From positions 4,340,001 through 4,404,000 of the forward strand of contig JARDVN010000001.1 of the NCBI GenBank assembly GCA_028994555.1: DNA of 64,000 nt, read 5' to 3'. The DNA is from Citrobacter amalonaticus. Its GTDB lineage: Bacteria; Pseudomonadota; Gammaproteobacteria; Enterobacterales; Enterobacteriaceae. Below the pieces are notes generated by a model. The model saw only the letters and a program-made list of their open reading frames with translations, was not told where the DNA came from and did not search any database. The position numbers and the translations under genes are program-made. Numbering within the stretch: the first letter of the stretch is position 1; every line of letters starts with the position of its first letter. Positions 43,592 through 53,170 of the stretch are shown here, one piece after another.

Positions 43592-44470
43592 ATGGATGAT
43601 ATTATTCAACTTGAATATTATATGCGTCATGCTATTTATGAGGCTGAAGAAAGTCTGCGCGAAGGAAATAAAGGATTTGGTGCGGTCATCATCAAAGAGG
43701 ATGAAATTATTGCCGCCGCGCATGATGGTGAGGAAACAGAATCAGACCCAACATCGCACGCGGAAATTAACGCTATTAAACTCGCTGGAAAAAAGATCGG
43801 CAAAGATTTATCCGGTTGTATTCTTCTCTCGACCAGTGAACCCTGCCCGATGTGTGCTTTTGCCATTGCCTGGTCTGGTATCAAAGAAATAGCCTATGGC
43901 TACTCGATTCAGGATGCGCTGGCCCAGGGACGCAGGCGTATTTTATTCCTCTGTACCGAGGCTTTTGATAAAGCAGGAATGGATATTACCGTGCATAAAG
44001 GTGTTCTGCAGCGGGAATGTTCAATTCTCTATCGCGCGGATGTTCGACATGAAATCAACAATCTCCGCGCCGCGACCGATGACGATCTCAGGGCGCTGAA
44101 TGCGGATTCGATTGCCCGTCGAACGGCCTGGTACAGTGAAAATAGCGCGATACTGCGTACTGAACACTGCACTCTGTTAGAGGCGGCCCACCATTTGCTG
44201 GTAACCCGATTTCACGCCACGGAGGAGGAGATGCCGGTTGTGGCGAAAAGTGAAAAACAGATTACGTTCCATTCCATGAATTTTTGCCCAACGCTTGAAG
44301 CATGCAAAATATTACGTCTGGACACACGGCACGTGTGCAAACTTCTTAATGAGGATTCCACAAACAGACTGGTCAAAAATATAGATCGCAGACTTCGCTT
44401 CTCGCGAAATTACGCCAGTCTGCGCCCCTATACGCCTTTTTGCGAAGAATTTATCTCAATTGAAGATTGA
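43592..44470 (+). CDS. Cytidine/deoxycytidylate-type deaminase fused to a Cys-containing C-terminal domain
   Basis: A 292-residue protein. Residues 1-155 are a zinc-dependent nucleoside/base deaminase of the guanine deaminase/TadA group: HAEINAI (H56, E58) and SEPCPMCAFAIAWSGI (C85, C88). Residues 160-292 form a second domain with three spaced cysteines (FCP near 232, HVCK near 249, PFCEEF near 284) and DTRHVCKLLNEDSTNRLVKN. This tail distantly recalls L-2-amino-thiazoline-4-carboxylate hydrolase-like proteins, a guess from pattern only. Its substrate is unknown. Base composition is more AT-rich than that of its neighbours. It is the first gene after argW. Confidence 0.78.
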   Translation: MDDIIQLEYYMRHAIYEAEESLREGNKGFGAVIIKEDEIIAAAHDGEETESDPTSHAEINAIKLAGKKIGKDLSGCILLSTSEPCPMCAFAIAWSGIKEIAYGYSIQDALAQGRRRILFLCTEAFDKAGMDITVHKGVLQRECSILYRADVRHEINNLRAATDDDLRALNADSIARRTAWYSENSAILRTEHCTLLEAAHHLLVTRFHATEEEMPVVAKSEKQITFHSMNFCPTLEACKILRLDTRHVCKLLNEDSTNRLVKNIDRRLRFSRNYASLRPYTPFCEEFISIED

Positions 44471-44552
44471 TAGTTAAGTGGTTCCATAGTGTGGTAGACA
44501 AAGAAAACATCACGGTAAAATATCTCCTCACTGTTTTCGCTCGCCGGTTTTA

Positions 44553-44578
44553 GACGCCCGCCTTGCTGGCCGGGCGTC
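44553..44578. terminator. Hairpin between convergent deaminase and DUF1062 genes
   Basis: GACGCCCG (44553-44560) pairs with CGGGCGTC (44571-44578). There is no T tract, so the function as terminator is uncertain. Confidence 0.45.
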
Positions 44579-44585
44579 GTCTGGC

Positions 44586-45198
44586 TTAACGTACTATTTC
44601 TCTGCGCATTTTCCGGGTCGTGTAAAACGCATCCGCACTCATCCAAAGCTCATAAGTCGTATCATGATTTTTGCGATTTTTGAGCTCGCGTAGCGTAATA
44701 CCGCGAATCTTCCCTTCGTTTACCAACCGGGTTACCTCCCCCCGTACTGAGTCGTAACTGCTTTTTCATCACCGACAACAGACTGACCTGAAAGGCCATC
44801 GTTAACCTGATACTCACCTTTACCTGCTGATGCCGGACAAGCGTTATCCGCCACTGTTCACGAACGTTAAAATCCGGAACCCCGGAGAGCTCGGCGTTAT
44901 TTCGCTTCAGGATTTGGCGATCGTGGGCGAAAAGCTGGATCGCTCTTGCGTCATTGGCAACGATCCGCGCATAAAGCTCGCGGTCAATGCGGCTGACAGG
45001 AAGACGTGAGAACAGGCTGATGTTCCAGGTGTAATCGCAATACAGGCACTTGTAGATGCTCCAGACATCCAGCTGCTTCTTTTGCGAATTCATTCTGAAA
45101 GCCCCGGAAGGGACGAAATCGCGCTTAATATTGCAGGCAGGACAGCGCTTTGCGATGCGCTGATAGCCCACGGGACTGACGGTCCATGTGACGTGCAT
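44586..45198 (-). CDS. DUF1062-like protein (frameshifted)
   Basis: A 203-residue protein after correction, beginning MHVTWTVSPVGYQRIAKRCP. Two CxxC pairs (CPACNIKRDF near residue 19 and KCLYCDYTWNISLFSRLPVS near 50) suggest a zinc ribbon; the rest is helical with no catalytic motif I recognise. It resembles DUF1062 proteins of unknown function. The C6 run at 44738-44743 has one base too many; five give LRLSTGEVTRLVNEGKIRGI and an end at RREIVR. The ATG at 45198 follows AGGG; the frame is open 17 codons upstream. Confidence 0.72.
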
Positions 45199-45491
45199 GT
45201 TGACCCTTTTTTTAACCCATACAAAACGGGTTCGTCCTGAACGAACCATGAATTTTGCTATGCGAAAAATATTTGAAGATATTTTTCAGTGGGTTAACAA
45301 AAGATTTCCAGCACAACCATCCCTTGAGTTATCGATGAGACAGTAAGACTAGCAGACCTTTATTTTCTCAATACATAAGTCAAATCAATATTTGTGACAC
45401 AACTGTCAGGGTTATTTGATCTGACATCGGATTCTTCTCGAAAAATAGCCGTATATTTATTCATCACCCCCCCAGAGATAAGGAGCGCCAG

Positions 45492-45743
45492 ATGTCACAG
45501 CAAGAACAGTTCTGCCACGCATGCGGAATGCCGCTTTCCGCGCCCGACGCCAAAGGCGCGAGCGATAAATACTGCGCCTATTGCAGTGATGCCGAAGGGA
45601 ATCTGAAGCCCTGGGATGAAGCCGTTTCCGGTCTGGCGGGATTTCTGGATTCCTGGCAAAAAGTGGGCCCCGAGGAGTCACGTAAACGCGCGATCCGTTA
45701 CCTGACGTCGATGCCCGCCTGGGCACACAAAGCGGAAGACTAA
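45492..45743 (+). CDS. Small zinc-ribbon protein
   Basis: An 83-residue protein beginning MSQQEQFCHACGMPLSAPDA after a strong AAGGAG site. CHAC...YCAYC gives a four-cysteine zinc-binding site in the first 31 residues; the C-terminus is helical (DEAVSGLAGFLDSWQKVGPE). It matches the putative zinc-ribbon family PF12674 by pattern. It lies eight bases before the hydrolase gene, so the two are probably one operon. Function unknown. Confidence 0.78.
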   Translation: MSQQEQFCHACGMPLSAPDAKGASDKYCAYCSDAEGNLKPWDEAVSGLAGFLDSWQKVGPEESRKRAIRYLTSMPAWAHKAED

Positions 45744-45750
45744 ACCGCTG

Positions 45751-46339
45751 ATGCCAACCCAACGGTCGGATGCCGTCGTCATTCTGCATGAAATCTACGG
45801 CATCAATGCGCATATACATCGCACCAGGGAGATGTGGCGGGCGCGGGGTTTCGACGTCTACGCCCCCCGCACTTTTTCCACATGACGCGCCATACAGCTA
45901 TACGCAGCAGGATGAGGCGTATCGCAATTTTTCAAATCACGTCGGTTTTGATCCGCAACCGGTTTTAAAATTGCTTGCCACACTGCGCGCGCAACATCGC
46001 AAACTGATTGTCATCGGCTACAGCACCGGAGCAACGCTGGCATGGCGAGTCGCCGGAAGCGGTTTGTGTGATGGGGTTATCTGTCATTATGGCTCACGCA
46101 TTCGTCAGTACAGCGATGAGTTACCACACTGCCCAGCGCTGATGATCCTGGCCCGCCACGAGCCGTCATTCGATCCTACGGCGCTTCAACAGAAGCTGGA
46201 AACATTGCCCCTGGTGCAATGCCATATGTTCGATGCGCAGCACGGCTTTTGTGACGCAGACAGTCCCGGATACCTTGCGTGGCAGGCACGCCATGCTGTC
46301 GCCGATGCCATCGCTTTTGTCGACGCGGTCTGCGGGTAG
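45751..46339 (+). CDS. Dienelactone hydrolase family protein (frameshifted)
   Basis: An alpha/beta hydrolase of 195 residues after correction. The N-terminus is MPTQRSDAVVILHEIYGINA, and the nucleophile elbow is VIGYSTGATLAW, with serine where classical dienelactone hydrolases have cysteine. A late DAQHGFCDADSPGY supplies the catalytic histidine. The C6 run at 45863-45868 has one extra base; five give FDVYAPALFPHDAPYSYTQQ. The substrate is unknown. It is translated from an ATG eight bases after the zinc-ribbon gene. Confidence 0.8.
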
Positions 46340-46503
46340 TCGGTTGGATAGAATTCAGTAAGATACAAACCATCGGTTCCACGTTGTACTGTGAGTTCAA
46401 TGGTTCGCGTGACGGGCGTATCGCTGCAGTAAAACAAGAAAAGCGTCGATCTGATTGTTAGCGGAAATAGCCAGATCGGCAAATACCGATCCGGCCCTTT
46501 ATA

Positions 46504-47226
46504 TCAGAGAACTTTACTTAAAAATTCAGCCGTACGTGGATTCGCTGGCGACGTAAACAGCACCTCAGGCGTTCCCTCTTCCTGGATAATGCCGTGATCG
46601 ATAAAGATGACCCGATCGGCCACTTCACGGGCGAACCCCATTTCATGGGTGACGATCGCCATAGTCATTCCTTCATTGGCCAGGTTCTTCATGACTTCCA
46701 GCACATCTCCGACTAACTCCGGATCCAGCGCCGAGGTTGGCTCGTCAAACAGCATGATAGAGGGGTTCATTGCCAGCGCACGGGCAATCGCCACGCGTTG
46801 CTGTTGACCACCCGACAGACGTGAAGGCCAGGCGTCGCGTTTATCGCTTAATCCAACTTTTTCCAGCAGCATTTCTGCCCGGCTGATCGCATCGCGACGC
46901 GAGAGCCCCAACAACATTTGCGGCGCCATCATCAGGTTGTCCAGCACCGTCATGTGCGGAAACAGATTAAAACGCTGGAATACCATCCCCACGCTTTCGC
47001 GCATTTTATTGAGATCGGTTTTGCGATCGTGAACGGCAAAACCGTTCACCAGCACCTCGCCTTCAGTGACCGTTTCAAGCGCGTTCATGCAGCGCAAAAA
47101 GGTACTTTTTCCGGACCCAGACGGACCGATGATACACACCACCTCCTGCGGTTTGATATCACAGTCAATCCCGCGCAGAACGTGGTTATCACCAAAATGT
47201 TTATGTAAGTTTTTAATGTGGATCAC
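46504..47226 (-). CDS. Amino acid ABC transporter ATP-binding protein
   Basis: A GlnQ/HisP-type ATPase of 240 residues: Walker [16 protein letters not shown], signature [16 protein letters not shown], Walker [18 protein letters not shown]. The frame is open to a TTG at 47235, but a GTG at 47226 gives the usual [20 protein letters not shown] start and still overlaps the permease gene by 14 bases. It is the last of three genes for a polar amino acid importer of unknown specificity. Confidence 0.88.
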   Translation of the reverse strand: MIHIKNLHKHFGDNHVLRGIDCDIKPQEVVCIIGPSGSGKSTFLRCMNALETVTEGEVLVNGFAVHDRKTDLNKMRESVGMVFQRFNLFPHMTVLDNLMMAPQMLLGLSRRDAISRAEMLLEKVGLSDKRDAWPSRLSGGQQQRVAIARALAMNPSIMLFDEPTSALDPELVGDVLEVMKNLANEGMTMAIVTHEMGFAREVADRVIFIDHGIIQEEGTPEVLFTSPANPRTAEFLSKVL

Positions 47227-47977
47227 TTTTACCAAACCTTTTTTCCAGACGGTTAACCAGCTGCGCCAGCAGGAAGGTGAGTACCCAGTACACCAGTGAA
47301 ATGGTCAGGTAGGGTTCCCAGTAGGTGGCATAAGCCCCCGAAACCGTTCGCGCGGCGTAGGCCAGATCGGCAAGCCCGATCGCCGAGGCGAGTGAGGAGT
47401 CTTTGACAATGGCAATGGCGTTGTTGCCCAGCGGTGGAAGAATCCGGCGGAAAGCCTGTGGCAGGATAACTTTGCGCATGGTTTTCCACCATGGCATCCC
47501 CAGCGCCCGCGAGGCCTCCATCTGACCGGGATCAATCGACTGGATCCCCGCCCGGAAGATCTCGGAAACATAGGCCCCGGCATTCAACGTGATCGCCACA
47601 ATACAGGATAAGAAAGCCCCGTAGCCCGAGCGCAATTCGCGGGCAAAATCGGCGCTCATCAGCCCGCTGGTGACCAGCATTCCGTCACGGGGATTGATGA
47701 ACAGCGGCACCAGCGCAAAATGGACGACCATGATCTGGACAAACAGCGGCGTTCCGCGAAAGGCGCTGACATAGAAACGAACGGGATATTGAACACAATA
47801 GCGGAGCGCGTATTTCCAGAAACCGTGCTCGGCTTTCGCCATGCGGCCCAGTCCCAGCGTCAGCCCCCAGAGTGTGCCAAGACAGACACAGATGATGGTG
47901 CATTTTATGGTCATCCACGCGCCTTCCATAAATAATGGCGCATACTCCTGGATGATTTCCCAACGAAATCCCGTCAT
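47213..47977 (-). CDS. Amino acid ABC transporter permease
   Basis: A HisM/GlnP-type inner-membrane permease of 254 residues. The start [20 protein letters not shown] follows AGGGG; the EAA loop is [20 protein letters not shown]. Only one permease gene is present, so the channel is probably a homodimer. The longer reading up to 48079 overlaps the binding-protein gene and has no support. Confidence 0.88.
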   Translation of the reverse strand: MTGFRWEIIQEYAPLFMEGAWMTIKCTIICVCLGTLWGLTLGLGRMAKAEHGFWKYALRYCVQYPVRFYVSAFRGTPLFVQIMVVHFALVPLFINPRDGMLVTSGLMSADFARELRSGYGAFLSCIVAITLNAGAYVSEIFRAGIQSIDPGQMEASRALGMPWWKTMRKVILPQAFRRILPPLGNNAIAIVKDSSLASAIGLADLAYAARTVSGAYATYWEPYLTISLVYWVLTFLLAQLVNRLEKRFGKSDPH

Positions 47978-48044
47978 GGTTTTCCCCTGCAAAAAAAGCT
48001 GACACAGACCGCGTGTCAGCCTAAAAATAAATGAATAACGCAAA

Positions 48045-48812
48045 TTACTCTGACGGAAGCGTCGGGACTTCGCTGTCAAACCAGGTTTTATAAATTTTAT
48101 CGTAAGTACCGTCAGCGATGATTTTCTTCAATCCTGCGTTAATCTTCTGCTGTAATTCGGTATTCCCTTTAGCGACCGCAATACCAAAATACTGACGCTC
48201 AAACTTGGCATCCGGAACGAGCTTGAACTGTTTTTCCGGATGCTGCTTGATGTAGTATTTCACCACGCCGACATCGCCCACTGCCGCGCTGACGCCATCT
48301 TCAAACAACTCCTGCAGCATTAACGGCGTATTGTCGAAACGCTTAATCGCAGTGCTGTTTTTCCCCAGAACGCCGGAAACCACAATGTCACCGGTGCTGG
48401 AGTTAACGACGCCCACTTTTTCCGTTTTCAGCGAATCCAGAGAACTCACTTTTGAATCAGCCGGAACGACGATCGACTGTTCGGCCGGGAAGTAAGGGAG
48501 AGAAAAATCAACCATCTGCTTACGTTTATCCGTGATGGTGATCCCCGAAATAATGATGTCACGATCCCCGGAGCCCAGCGTCGCGAAGATCCCTTCCCAC
48601 GGCGTATTGACCAGTTTGACATCAAAATTTTCTGCTTTAGCGATGGCTTTAATAATATCGATATCAAAGCCTTCCAGTTCCTTCTGGCTGTTTTCAAACT
48701 CAAACGGACGATAAGTGCCGCCCGCGCCGACCACGTAGGTTTCTTGTGCTGCAAAAGCGGCCCCGGTCAACGCTATCATTAAACATCCTGCTTTTATCCA
48801 CTGACTGAACAT
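48045..48812 (-). CDS. Amino acid ABC transporter substrate-binding protein
   Basis: A periplasmic type II binding protein of 255 residues with signal peptide MFSQWIKAGCLMIALTGAAF, then AAQ. The mature part begins ETYVVGAGGTYRPFEFENSQ and carries the family motifs LEGFDIDIIKAIAK and ISGITITDKRKQMVDFS. AGGAG precedes the ATG. It is the first gene of the importer operon and points the same way as cynR. Confidence 0.88.
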   Translation of the reverse strand: MFSQWIKAGCLMIALTGAAFAAQETYVVGAGGTYRPFEFENSQKELEGFDIDIIKAIAKAENFDVKLVNTPWEGIFATLGSGDRDIIISGITITDKRKQMVDFSLPYFPAEQSIVVPADSKVSSLDSLKTEKVGVVNSSTGDIVVSGVLGKNSTAIKRFDNTPLMLQELFEDGVSAAVGDVGVVKYYIKQHPEKQFKLVPDAKFERQYFGIAVAKGNTELQQKINAGLKKIIADGTYDKIYKTWFDSEVPTLPSE

Positions 48813-48918
48813 TCCCTTCTCCTGTTATTTTTATGCACATTTACTGCATAAAAATACCCAAACTGATTTCCTTATGCAATCACTATCTGATCCACGGTTT
48901 GCCTTGCGGGATCCCCGC

Positions 48919-49812
48919 TTAGCTCACCGCATTCACGGTCTTTGCGCCTTCCTGCGCCATCGCCGCAAACGCCCTGGCGGCAGCGGTTCGCCAGGCTCCC
49001 TTGCGCTGCATTAATACGGCCGTGCGTTCGAGCAGTTGTGGGGTCAGTGAAATAGCCCGCAAATCGTTGCTTTGCCCGGCGACAGGCGCAGGCAACAACG
49101 TGGATAATCCGGTCCGGCGCACCAGCTCCAGTACGGCGCTGATGGAGTTGACCTCCATGAGGATCTGCGGTCGCAAACCTGCCTGACGGCAATACCGGTC
49201 AATCTGTTCCCGGGTCGCAAATTCCGCGCTCAATAAAATCAACTTTTCACTATTGAGCACGTGCAAATCCACCGACGCCTGCGCCGCCAGCGGGTGATTT
49301 TCTGCCACGACCAGGGCCAGGTTTTCAGTCAGCAATGGCTGTACATCGATATCCGCAGAGTGGACTTCCTCAAACGCAATACCGACATCCAGTTCATCGT
49401 TGACCAGCATCTCTTCGATTTTGTCCTGCGAGCGTTCCTGTAACTGTAAAGTTACATTGGGATAGCGGGTATAAAATTCAGCCAGTAGCGGGCCGATAAA
49501 CCAGGCGGTGAAGGTGGGCGTGACCGCTACGCGCAGAGAACCCCGGCTCAGATCCTCCACATCATGCATGGCGCGTTTACCCTCTTCCAGCGCCCGTAGC
49601 GCGCTACGCGCATAGCGCAGATAAACCTCTCCCGCATCGGTCAACCGGGTCTTACGCCCGCTGCGATCAAACAACTGCACGCCCAGCATTTCCTCGAGTT
49701 GCCGAATTTGCTGCGAAAGCGCCGGTTGCGAAACATGCAGCGCCGCCGCGGCACGGGTGAATCCGTGATGCTCCGCCACAGCAAGAAAGTAGTAGGTATG
49801 TCGATCCAGCAT
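48919..49812 (-). CDS. cynR: LysR-type cyanate regulator CynR
   Basis: A 297-residue LysR-type regulator, clearly the CynR of this operon: N-terminal helix-turn-helix ([20 protein letters not shown]) and effector domain ([36 protein letters not shown]). CynR activates cynTSX in response to cyanate and represses itself. It diverges from cynT across a 110-base gap with inverted repeats. Confidence 0.93.
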   Translation of the reverse strand: MLDRHTYYFLAVAEHHGFTRAAAALHVSQPALSQQIRQLEEMLGVQLFDRSGRKTRLTDAGEVYLRYARSALRALEEGKRAMHDVEDLSRGSLRVAVTPTFTAWFIGPLLAEFYTRYPNVTLQLQERSQDKIEEMLVNDELDVGIAFEEVHSADIDVQPLLTENLALVVAENHPLAAQASVDLHVLNSEKLILLSAEFATREQIDRYCRQAGLRPQILMEVNSISAVLELVRRTGLSTLLPAPVAGQSNDLRAISLTPQLLERTAVLMQRKGAWRTAAARAFAAMAQEGAKTVNAVS

Positions 49813-49818
49813 CGTTCT

Positions 49819-49871
49819 GACTCATAAGATTATCCAATGGACTTTATTATAAATGAGTCTTTTATCTTATG
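49819..49871. promoter_or_regulatory. Inverted repeats in the cynR-cynT gap (candidate CynR operator)
   Basis: GACTCAT (49819-49825) and ATGAGTC (49853-49859), and CATAAGAT (49823-49830) and ATCTTATG (49864-49871), form two overlapping inverted repeats. The position between divergent regulator and target genes is typical for a LysR-type operator. Confidence 0.6.
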
Positions 49872-49922
49872 AAACGAAGCGCGTAGCCTGTGTTCATCGC
49901 ATAGCGAGACAGAGGATTATTC

Positions 49923-50582
49923 GTGAAAGAGATTATTAATGGCTTCCTGAAGTTTCAGCGTACAGTATTTCCTGAACGTGCCGCACTATTCAGACGCCTT
50001 GCCACTTCGCAAAACCCCCGTGCGTTATTCATCTCCTGTTCGGACAGTCGTCTGGTTCCGGAACTGGTTACGCAGCGCGAACCGGGCGATTTGTTCGTGA
50101 TCCGCAACGCCGGCAATATTGTGCCGTCATACGGTCCGGAACCCGGCGGGGTAACCGCCTCGGTGGAGTACGCCGTCTTGGCGCTTCGCGTCACCGACAT
50201 TGTTATCTGTGGTCATTCCGACTGCGGCGCGATGACCGCGATTGCCGGTTGTCACTGCCTGGACGCTATGCCCGCCGTCGACCACTGGTTGCGCTACGCG
50301 GACTCCGCTCGCGTGGTTAACGAGTCCCGTGAACACGCCTCTTTGGCCGAGAAAACGGCCTCAATGATACGTGAAAACGTCATTGCACAACTCGCCAATA
50401 TTCAGACCCATCCCTCCGTACGCCTCGCGCTTGAAGAAGGGCGCATTGCACTCCACGGCTGGGTCTATGATATCGAAAGCGCAGACATTGCCGCTTACGA
50501 CGGTGCCAGCGGACGGTTCGTTTCACTGGCAGAAAAGCCGAATACCTGCGCGATGCCTTACCGACAGTCATCTGCAGCCTGA
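49923..50582 (+). CDS. cynT: Beta-class carbonic anhydrase CynT
   Basis: An intact 219-residue enzyme that keeps bicarbonate available for cyanase. Zinc ligands are C39 and D41 in [12 protein letters not shown]98 and C101 in [12 protein letters not shown]. The start is GTG at 49923 after AGAGGA. First gene of the cyanate operon. Confidence 0.94.
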   Translation: MKEIINGFLKFQRTVFPERAALFRRLATSQNPRALFISCSDSRLVPELVTQREPGDLFVIRNAGNIVPSYGPEPGGVTASVEYAVLALRVTDIVICGHSDCGAMTAIAGCHCLDAMPAVDHWLRYADSARVVNESREHASLAEKTASMIRENVIAQLANIQTHPSVRLALEEGRIALHGWVYDIESADIAAYDGASGRFVSLAEKPNTCAMPYRQSSAA

Positions 50583-50613
50583 GCTATTTTTAACGTATCA
50601 ATGAGGTTCTATT

Positions 50614-51084
50614 ATGATTCAGTCACAAATTAACCGTGATACTCGCCTGGCCCTGGCCGACCAGATCCTGCTGAGCAAAGCTAAAAAAGACCTTACGTTT
50701 TCCCAACTTGCGGACGGCACGGGGTTATCCGAAGCCTTTGTCACTGCCGCGCTGCTTGGTCAACATGCCCTTCCGGCCGATGCTGCGCGCCTCGTCGGCG
50801 AGAAACTGGCGCTGGATAGCGATGCGGTACTGTTGCTACAAACTATCCCACTGCGCGGCAGTATTGACGATCGCGTACCGACAGACCCGACGATGTACCG
50901 TTTCTATGAAATGTTGCAGGTTTACGGCACCACGCTAAAAGCGCTGGTTCATGAAAAATTTGGCGATGGCATTATCAGCGCGATTAATTTCAGGCTGGAT
51001 GTAAAAAAAGTGGCGGACCCGGAAGGCGGCGAACGCGCTGTGATTACTCTGGATGGTAAGTATTTACCGACGAAGCCTTTTTAA
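50614..51084 (+). CDS. cynS: Cyanate hydratase (cyanase)
   Basis: An intact 156-residue cyanase, which converts cyanate and bicarbonate to ammonia and two CO2. The catalytic residues R96 and E99 ([12 protein letters not shown]) and S122 (GIISAINFR) are all in place. The N-terminal part is a helix-turn-helix-like fold. It lies 31 bases after cynT. Confidence 0.96.
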   Translation: MIQSQINRDTRLALADQILLSKAKKDLTFSQLADGTGLSEAFVTAALLGQHALPADAARLVGEKLALDSDAVLLLQTIPLRGSIDDRVPTDPTMYRFYEMLQVYGTTLKALVHEKFGDGIISAINFRLDVKKVADPEGGERAVITLDGKYLPTKPF

Positions 51085-51145
51085 TCCAACAGCACGGTAC
51101 GCGCAGGCGTATCGTTCTTCTTTTCTCTGCTCACAGGAGTAAAGC

Positions 51146-51604
51146 ATGTCTGTACATGATAACTATCTGCAACAGGCGCTGGCTCTGGCTGCCCGTAACG
51201 TTGAACAGGGTGGACGCCCGTTTGGCGCGGTCATTGTCCGCAACGGCGACACGGTCGCCGAAGCTGTCAATACACTGCACCTGGATGATGATCCCACCGG
51301 ACATGCGGAGCTTAATGCCATTCGTGCGATTGCTGCCCATTCCGGCAGCGCGGCCCTTCGGGAATGCGTGGTTTACGCCAGCGGACAACCGTGCCCGATG
51401 TGCCTTAGCGCAATGTATCTCACAGGCGTGAAAGAAGTCTGGTTCGCTAACAGCAATGATGATGGCGAAATGTTCCGTCTCTCTACGGCCGCCATTTATC
51501 AGCAGCTACAGCAGCCTCTCGATCAGCAAACCCTGCCCGTTCATCATCTTCCGCAGCCCGATGGGCTGACAGTTTATCAACGCTGGGCTGAAAAACAGTC
51601 ATGA
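51146..51604 (+). CDS. Nucleoside/base deaminase inserted in the cyn operon
   Basis: A 152-residue zinc deaminase of the guanine deaminase/TadA group: HAELNAIRAIA (H53, E55) and SGQPCPMCLSAMYLTG (C83, C86). It starts MSVHDNYLQQALALAARNVE after AGGAG and ends in an ATGA overlap with cynX, so it is translated as part of the operon. E. coli cynTSX has no such gene. A role in supplying or salvaging nitrogen is inference; the substrate is unknown. Confidence 0.85.
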   Translation: MSVHDNYLQQALALAARNVEQGGRPFGAVIVRNGDTVAEAVNTLHLDDDPTGHAELNAIRAIAAHSGSAALRECVVYASGQPCPMCLSAMYLTGVKEVWFANSNDDGEMFRLSTAAIYQQLQQPLDQQTLPVHHLPQPDGLTVYQRWAEKQS

Positions 51605-52782
51605 ACAAAACTCCCCGCATTGGCCTGATGCTGATGATTCTGGTTCTGATTGGCCTGAATATGCGTCCGCTGCTGACCTCTGTCGGCCCACTTCTGCCCC
51701 AGCTGCGCGCCGCCAGCGGCATGAGCTTTGCCATGGCGTCGCTGCTCACGGCGCTACCGATGATCGCTATGGGCGCGCTGGCACTGGCCGGAGGAGTGAT
51801 CACTCGTCATATCAGCGAGCGTTTCAGCGTCGCCCTAAGTTTGCTGATGGTAATGGTCGGCGCATTGCTTCGTGAGCTGGCCCCGCACAGCGTGGTACTG
51901 CTCAGCAGCGCCCTGCTGGGCGGTATTGGTATTGGGATCATTCAGGTCGTCATGCCCACGGTGATTAAGCGTCTTTTTCATCGTCGCATGCCGCAAGTGA
52001 TGGGACTCTGGTCGGCGGCACTGATGGGCGGAGGAGGACTCGGCGCCGCACTGACGCCGTGGATCGCGCAGCACAGCGAACTCTGGCATCGCTCGCTGGC
52101 ATGGTGGGCTCTACCCGCGCTGATAGCCCTGGTCGGCTGGCTGGCACAAGGTCGATCGACCCGGATGCCCTCACCTGATCCGAAAAGTGCTGCCGTGCGT
52201 GTTGTACTCAACCCGCGCGCCTGGACGCTGGGGCTTTATTTTGGCGTGATTAATGGCGGTTATGGCAGTCTGATTGCCTGGCTGCCGCCGTACTATATTC
52301 AGTCAGGCGAAAGTGCACAGTTCAGCGGTACATTGCTGGCACTGATGACCGTCGGTCAGACTGCGGGAGCGTTGATATTGCCGATGCTCGCGCATCACCA
52401 GGATCGCCGTAAACTGTTGCTTTTCACGCTCGCCTTACAGATGCTCGGTTTTTGTGGTTTTATCCTCTTGCCTATGCAACTGCCGATTCTCTGGGCCGTG
52501 GTTTGTGGTATCGGCCTGGGTGGCGCATTTCCTTTATGTCTGGTGCTGGCGCTCGACCACGCCCGACATCCGGCGGTATCCGGTAAATTGGTCGCTTTTA
52601 TGCAGGGTATTGGGTTTATTATCGCCGGCCTCTCTCCCTGGCTCTCCGGACTCTTGCGAAGCCTGAGCGGTAATTTTCTACTCGACTGGACGTTCCACGC
52701 CCTTTGTGTGGCTGGACTGATGACGCTGACGCTGCGTTTTGCGCCCGCGCGCTATCCACAGGAGTGGTCAGTTGCTGAATAA
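51601..52782 (+). CDS. cynX: MFS transporter CynX
   Basis: A 393-residue, 12-helix major facilitator of the CynX/NimT family, the third classical gene of the cyanate operon; E. coli CynX has 384 residues. The N-terminal MLMILVLIGLNMRPLLTSVG and GIGIGIIQVVMPTVIKRLFH are family features. Cyanate transport has been proposed but not proven. It is coupled to the deaminase gene by a 4-base overlap. Confidence 0.92.
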   Translation: MNKTPRIGLMLMILVLIGLNMRPLLTSVGPLLPQLRAASGMSFAMASLLTALPMIAMGALALAGGVITRHISERFSVALSLLMVMVGALLRELAPHSVVLLSSALLGGIGIGIIQVVMPTVIKRLFHRRMPQVMGLWSAALMGGGGLGAALTPWIAQHSELWHRSLAWWALPALIALVGWLAQGRSTRMPSPDPKSAAVRVVLNPRAWTLGLYFGVINGGYGSLIAWLPPYYIQSGESAQFSGTLLALMTVGQTAGALILPMLAHHQDRRKLLLFTLALQMLGFCGFILLPMQLPILWAVVCGIGLGGAFPLCLVLALDHARHPAVSGKLVAFMQGIGFIIAGLSPWLSGLLRSLSGNFLLDWTFHALCVAGLMTLTLRFAPARYPQEWSVAE

Positions 52783-52838
52783 GACGGAAAGGAAAACAGA
52801 GGGATACTCCGGGTCGTTTTCATGGGTTCTGACGACGA

Positions 52839-52860
52839 AAGTGCCAGTCAACTGGCACTT
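52839..52860. terminator. Hairpin downstream of cynX
   Basis: AAGTGCCAG (52839-52847) and CTGGCACTT (52852-52860) pair around TCAA. No T tract follows, so termination would have to be Rho-assisted. It lies between the convergent cynX and yfdY genes. Confidence 0.45.
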
Positions 52861-52927
52861 ACCTCTCGGATGCGATAACCCAACATAAAAAAGCAATAAG
52901 TGAAATTAATGATTTATGCCGGACCCA

Positions 52928-53170
52928 TTAACGCTTACCGTAACCCACCATAAAACGAATGATCAGCCCGCAGGCAGGTGAAAGAAAAAGAAACAATCCT
53001 GTGACCATTTCATCACCTGCAGTCAACCACATCGTGGTGTAGTATATCAGCACCGCCAGAATGGCCATGCCGACAAACGCGCTAATCGCTGATACCCAAC
53101 CCAAAACCTGGGCAATATAACCACTGACGCCCAGCATACTTGCGAGCAGAAAGGCTAAAAAAAAGATCAT
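52928..53170 (-). CDS. yfdY: Small membrane protein YfdY (DUF2545)
   Basis: An intact 80-residue protein with three predicted membrane segments, matching E. coli YfdY in length and in the tail AGDEMVTGLFLFLSPACGLI, then IRFMVGYGKR. The ATG at 53170 (MIFFLAFLLASMLGVSGYIA) has a strong AAGGAGG site; a 7-residue upstream extension is possible but unlikely. Function unknown. It is upstream of lpxP as in E. coli and marks the end of the accessory block. Confidence 0.9.
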   Translation of the reverse strand: MIFFLAFLLASMLGVSGYIAQVLGWVSAISAFVGMAILAVLIYYTTMWLTAGDEMVTGLFLFLSPACGLIIRFMVGYGKR

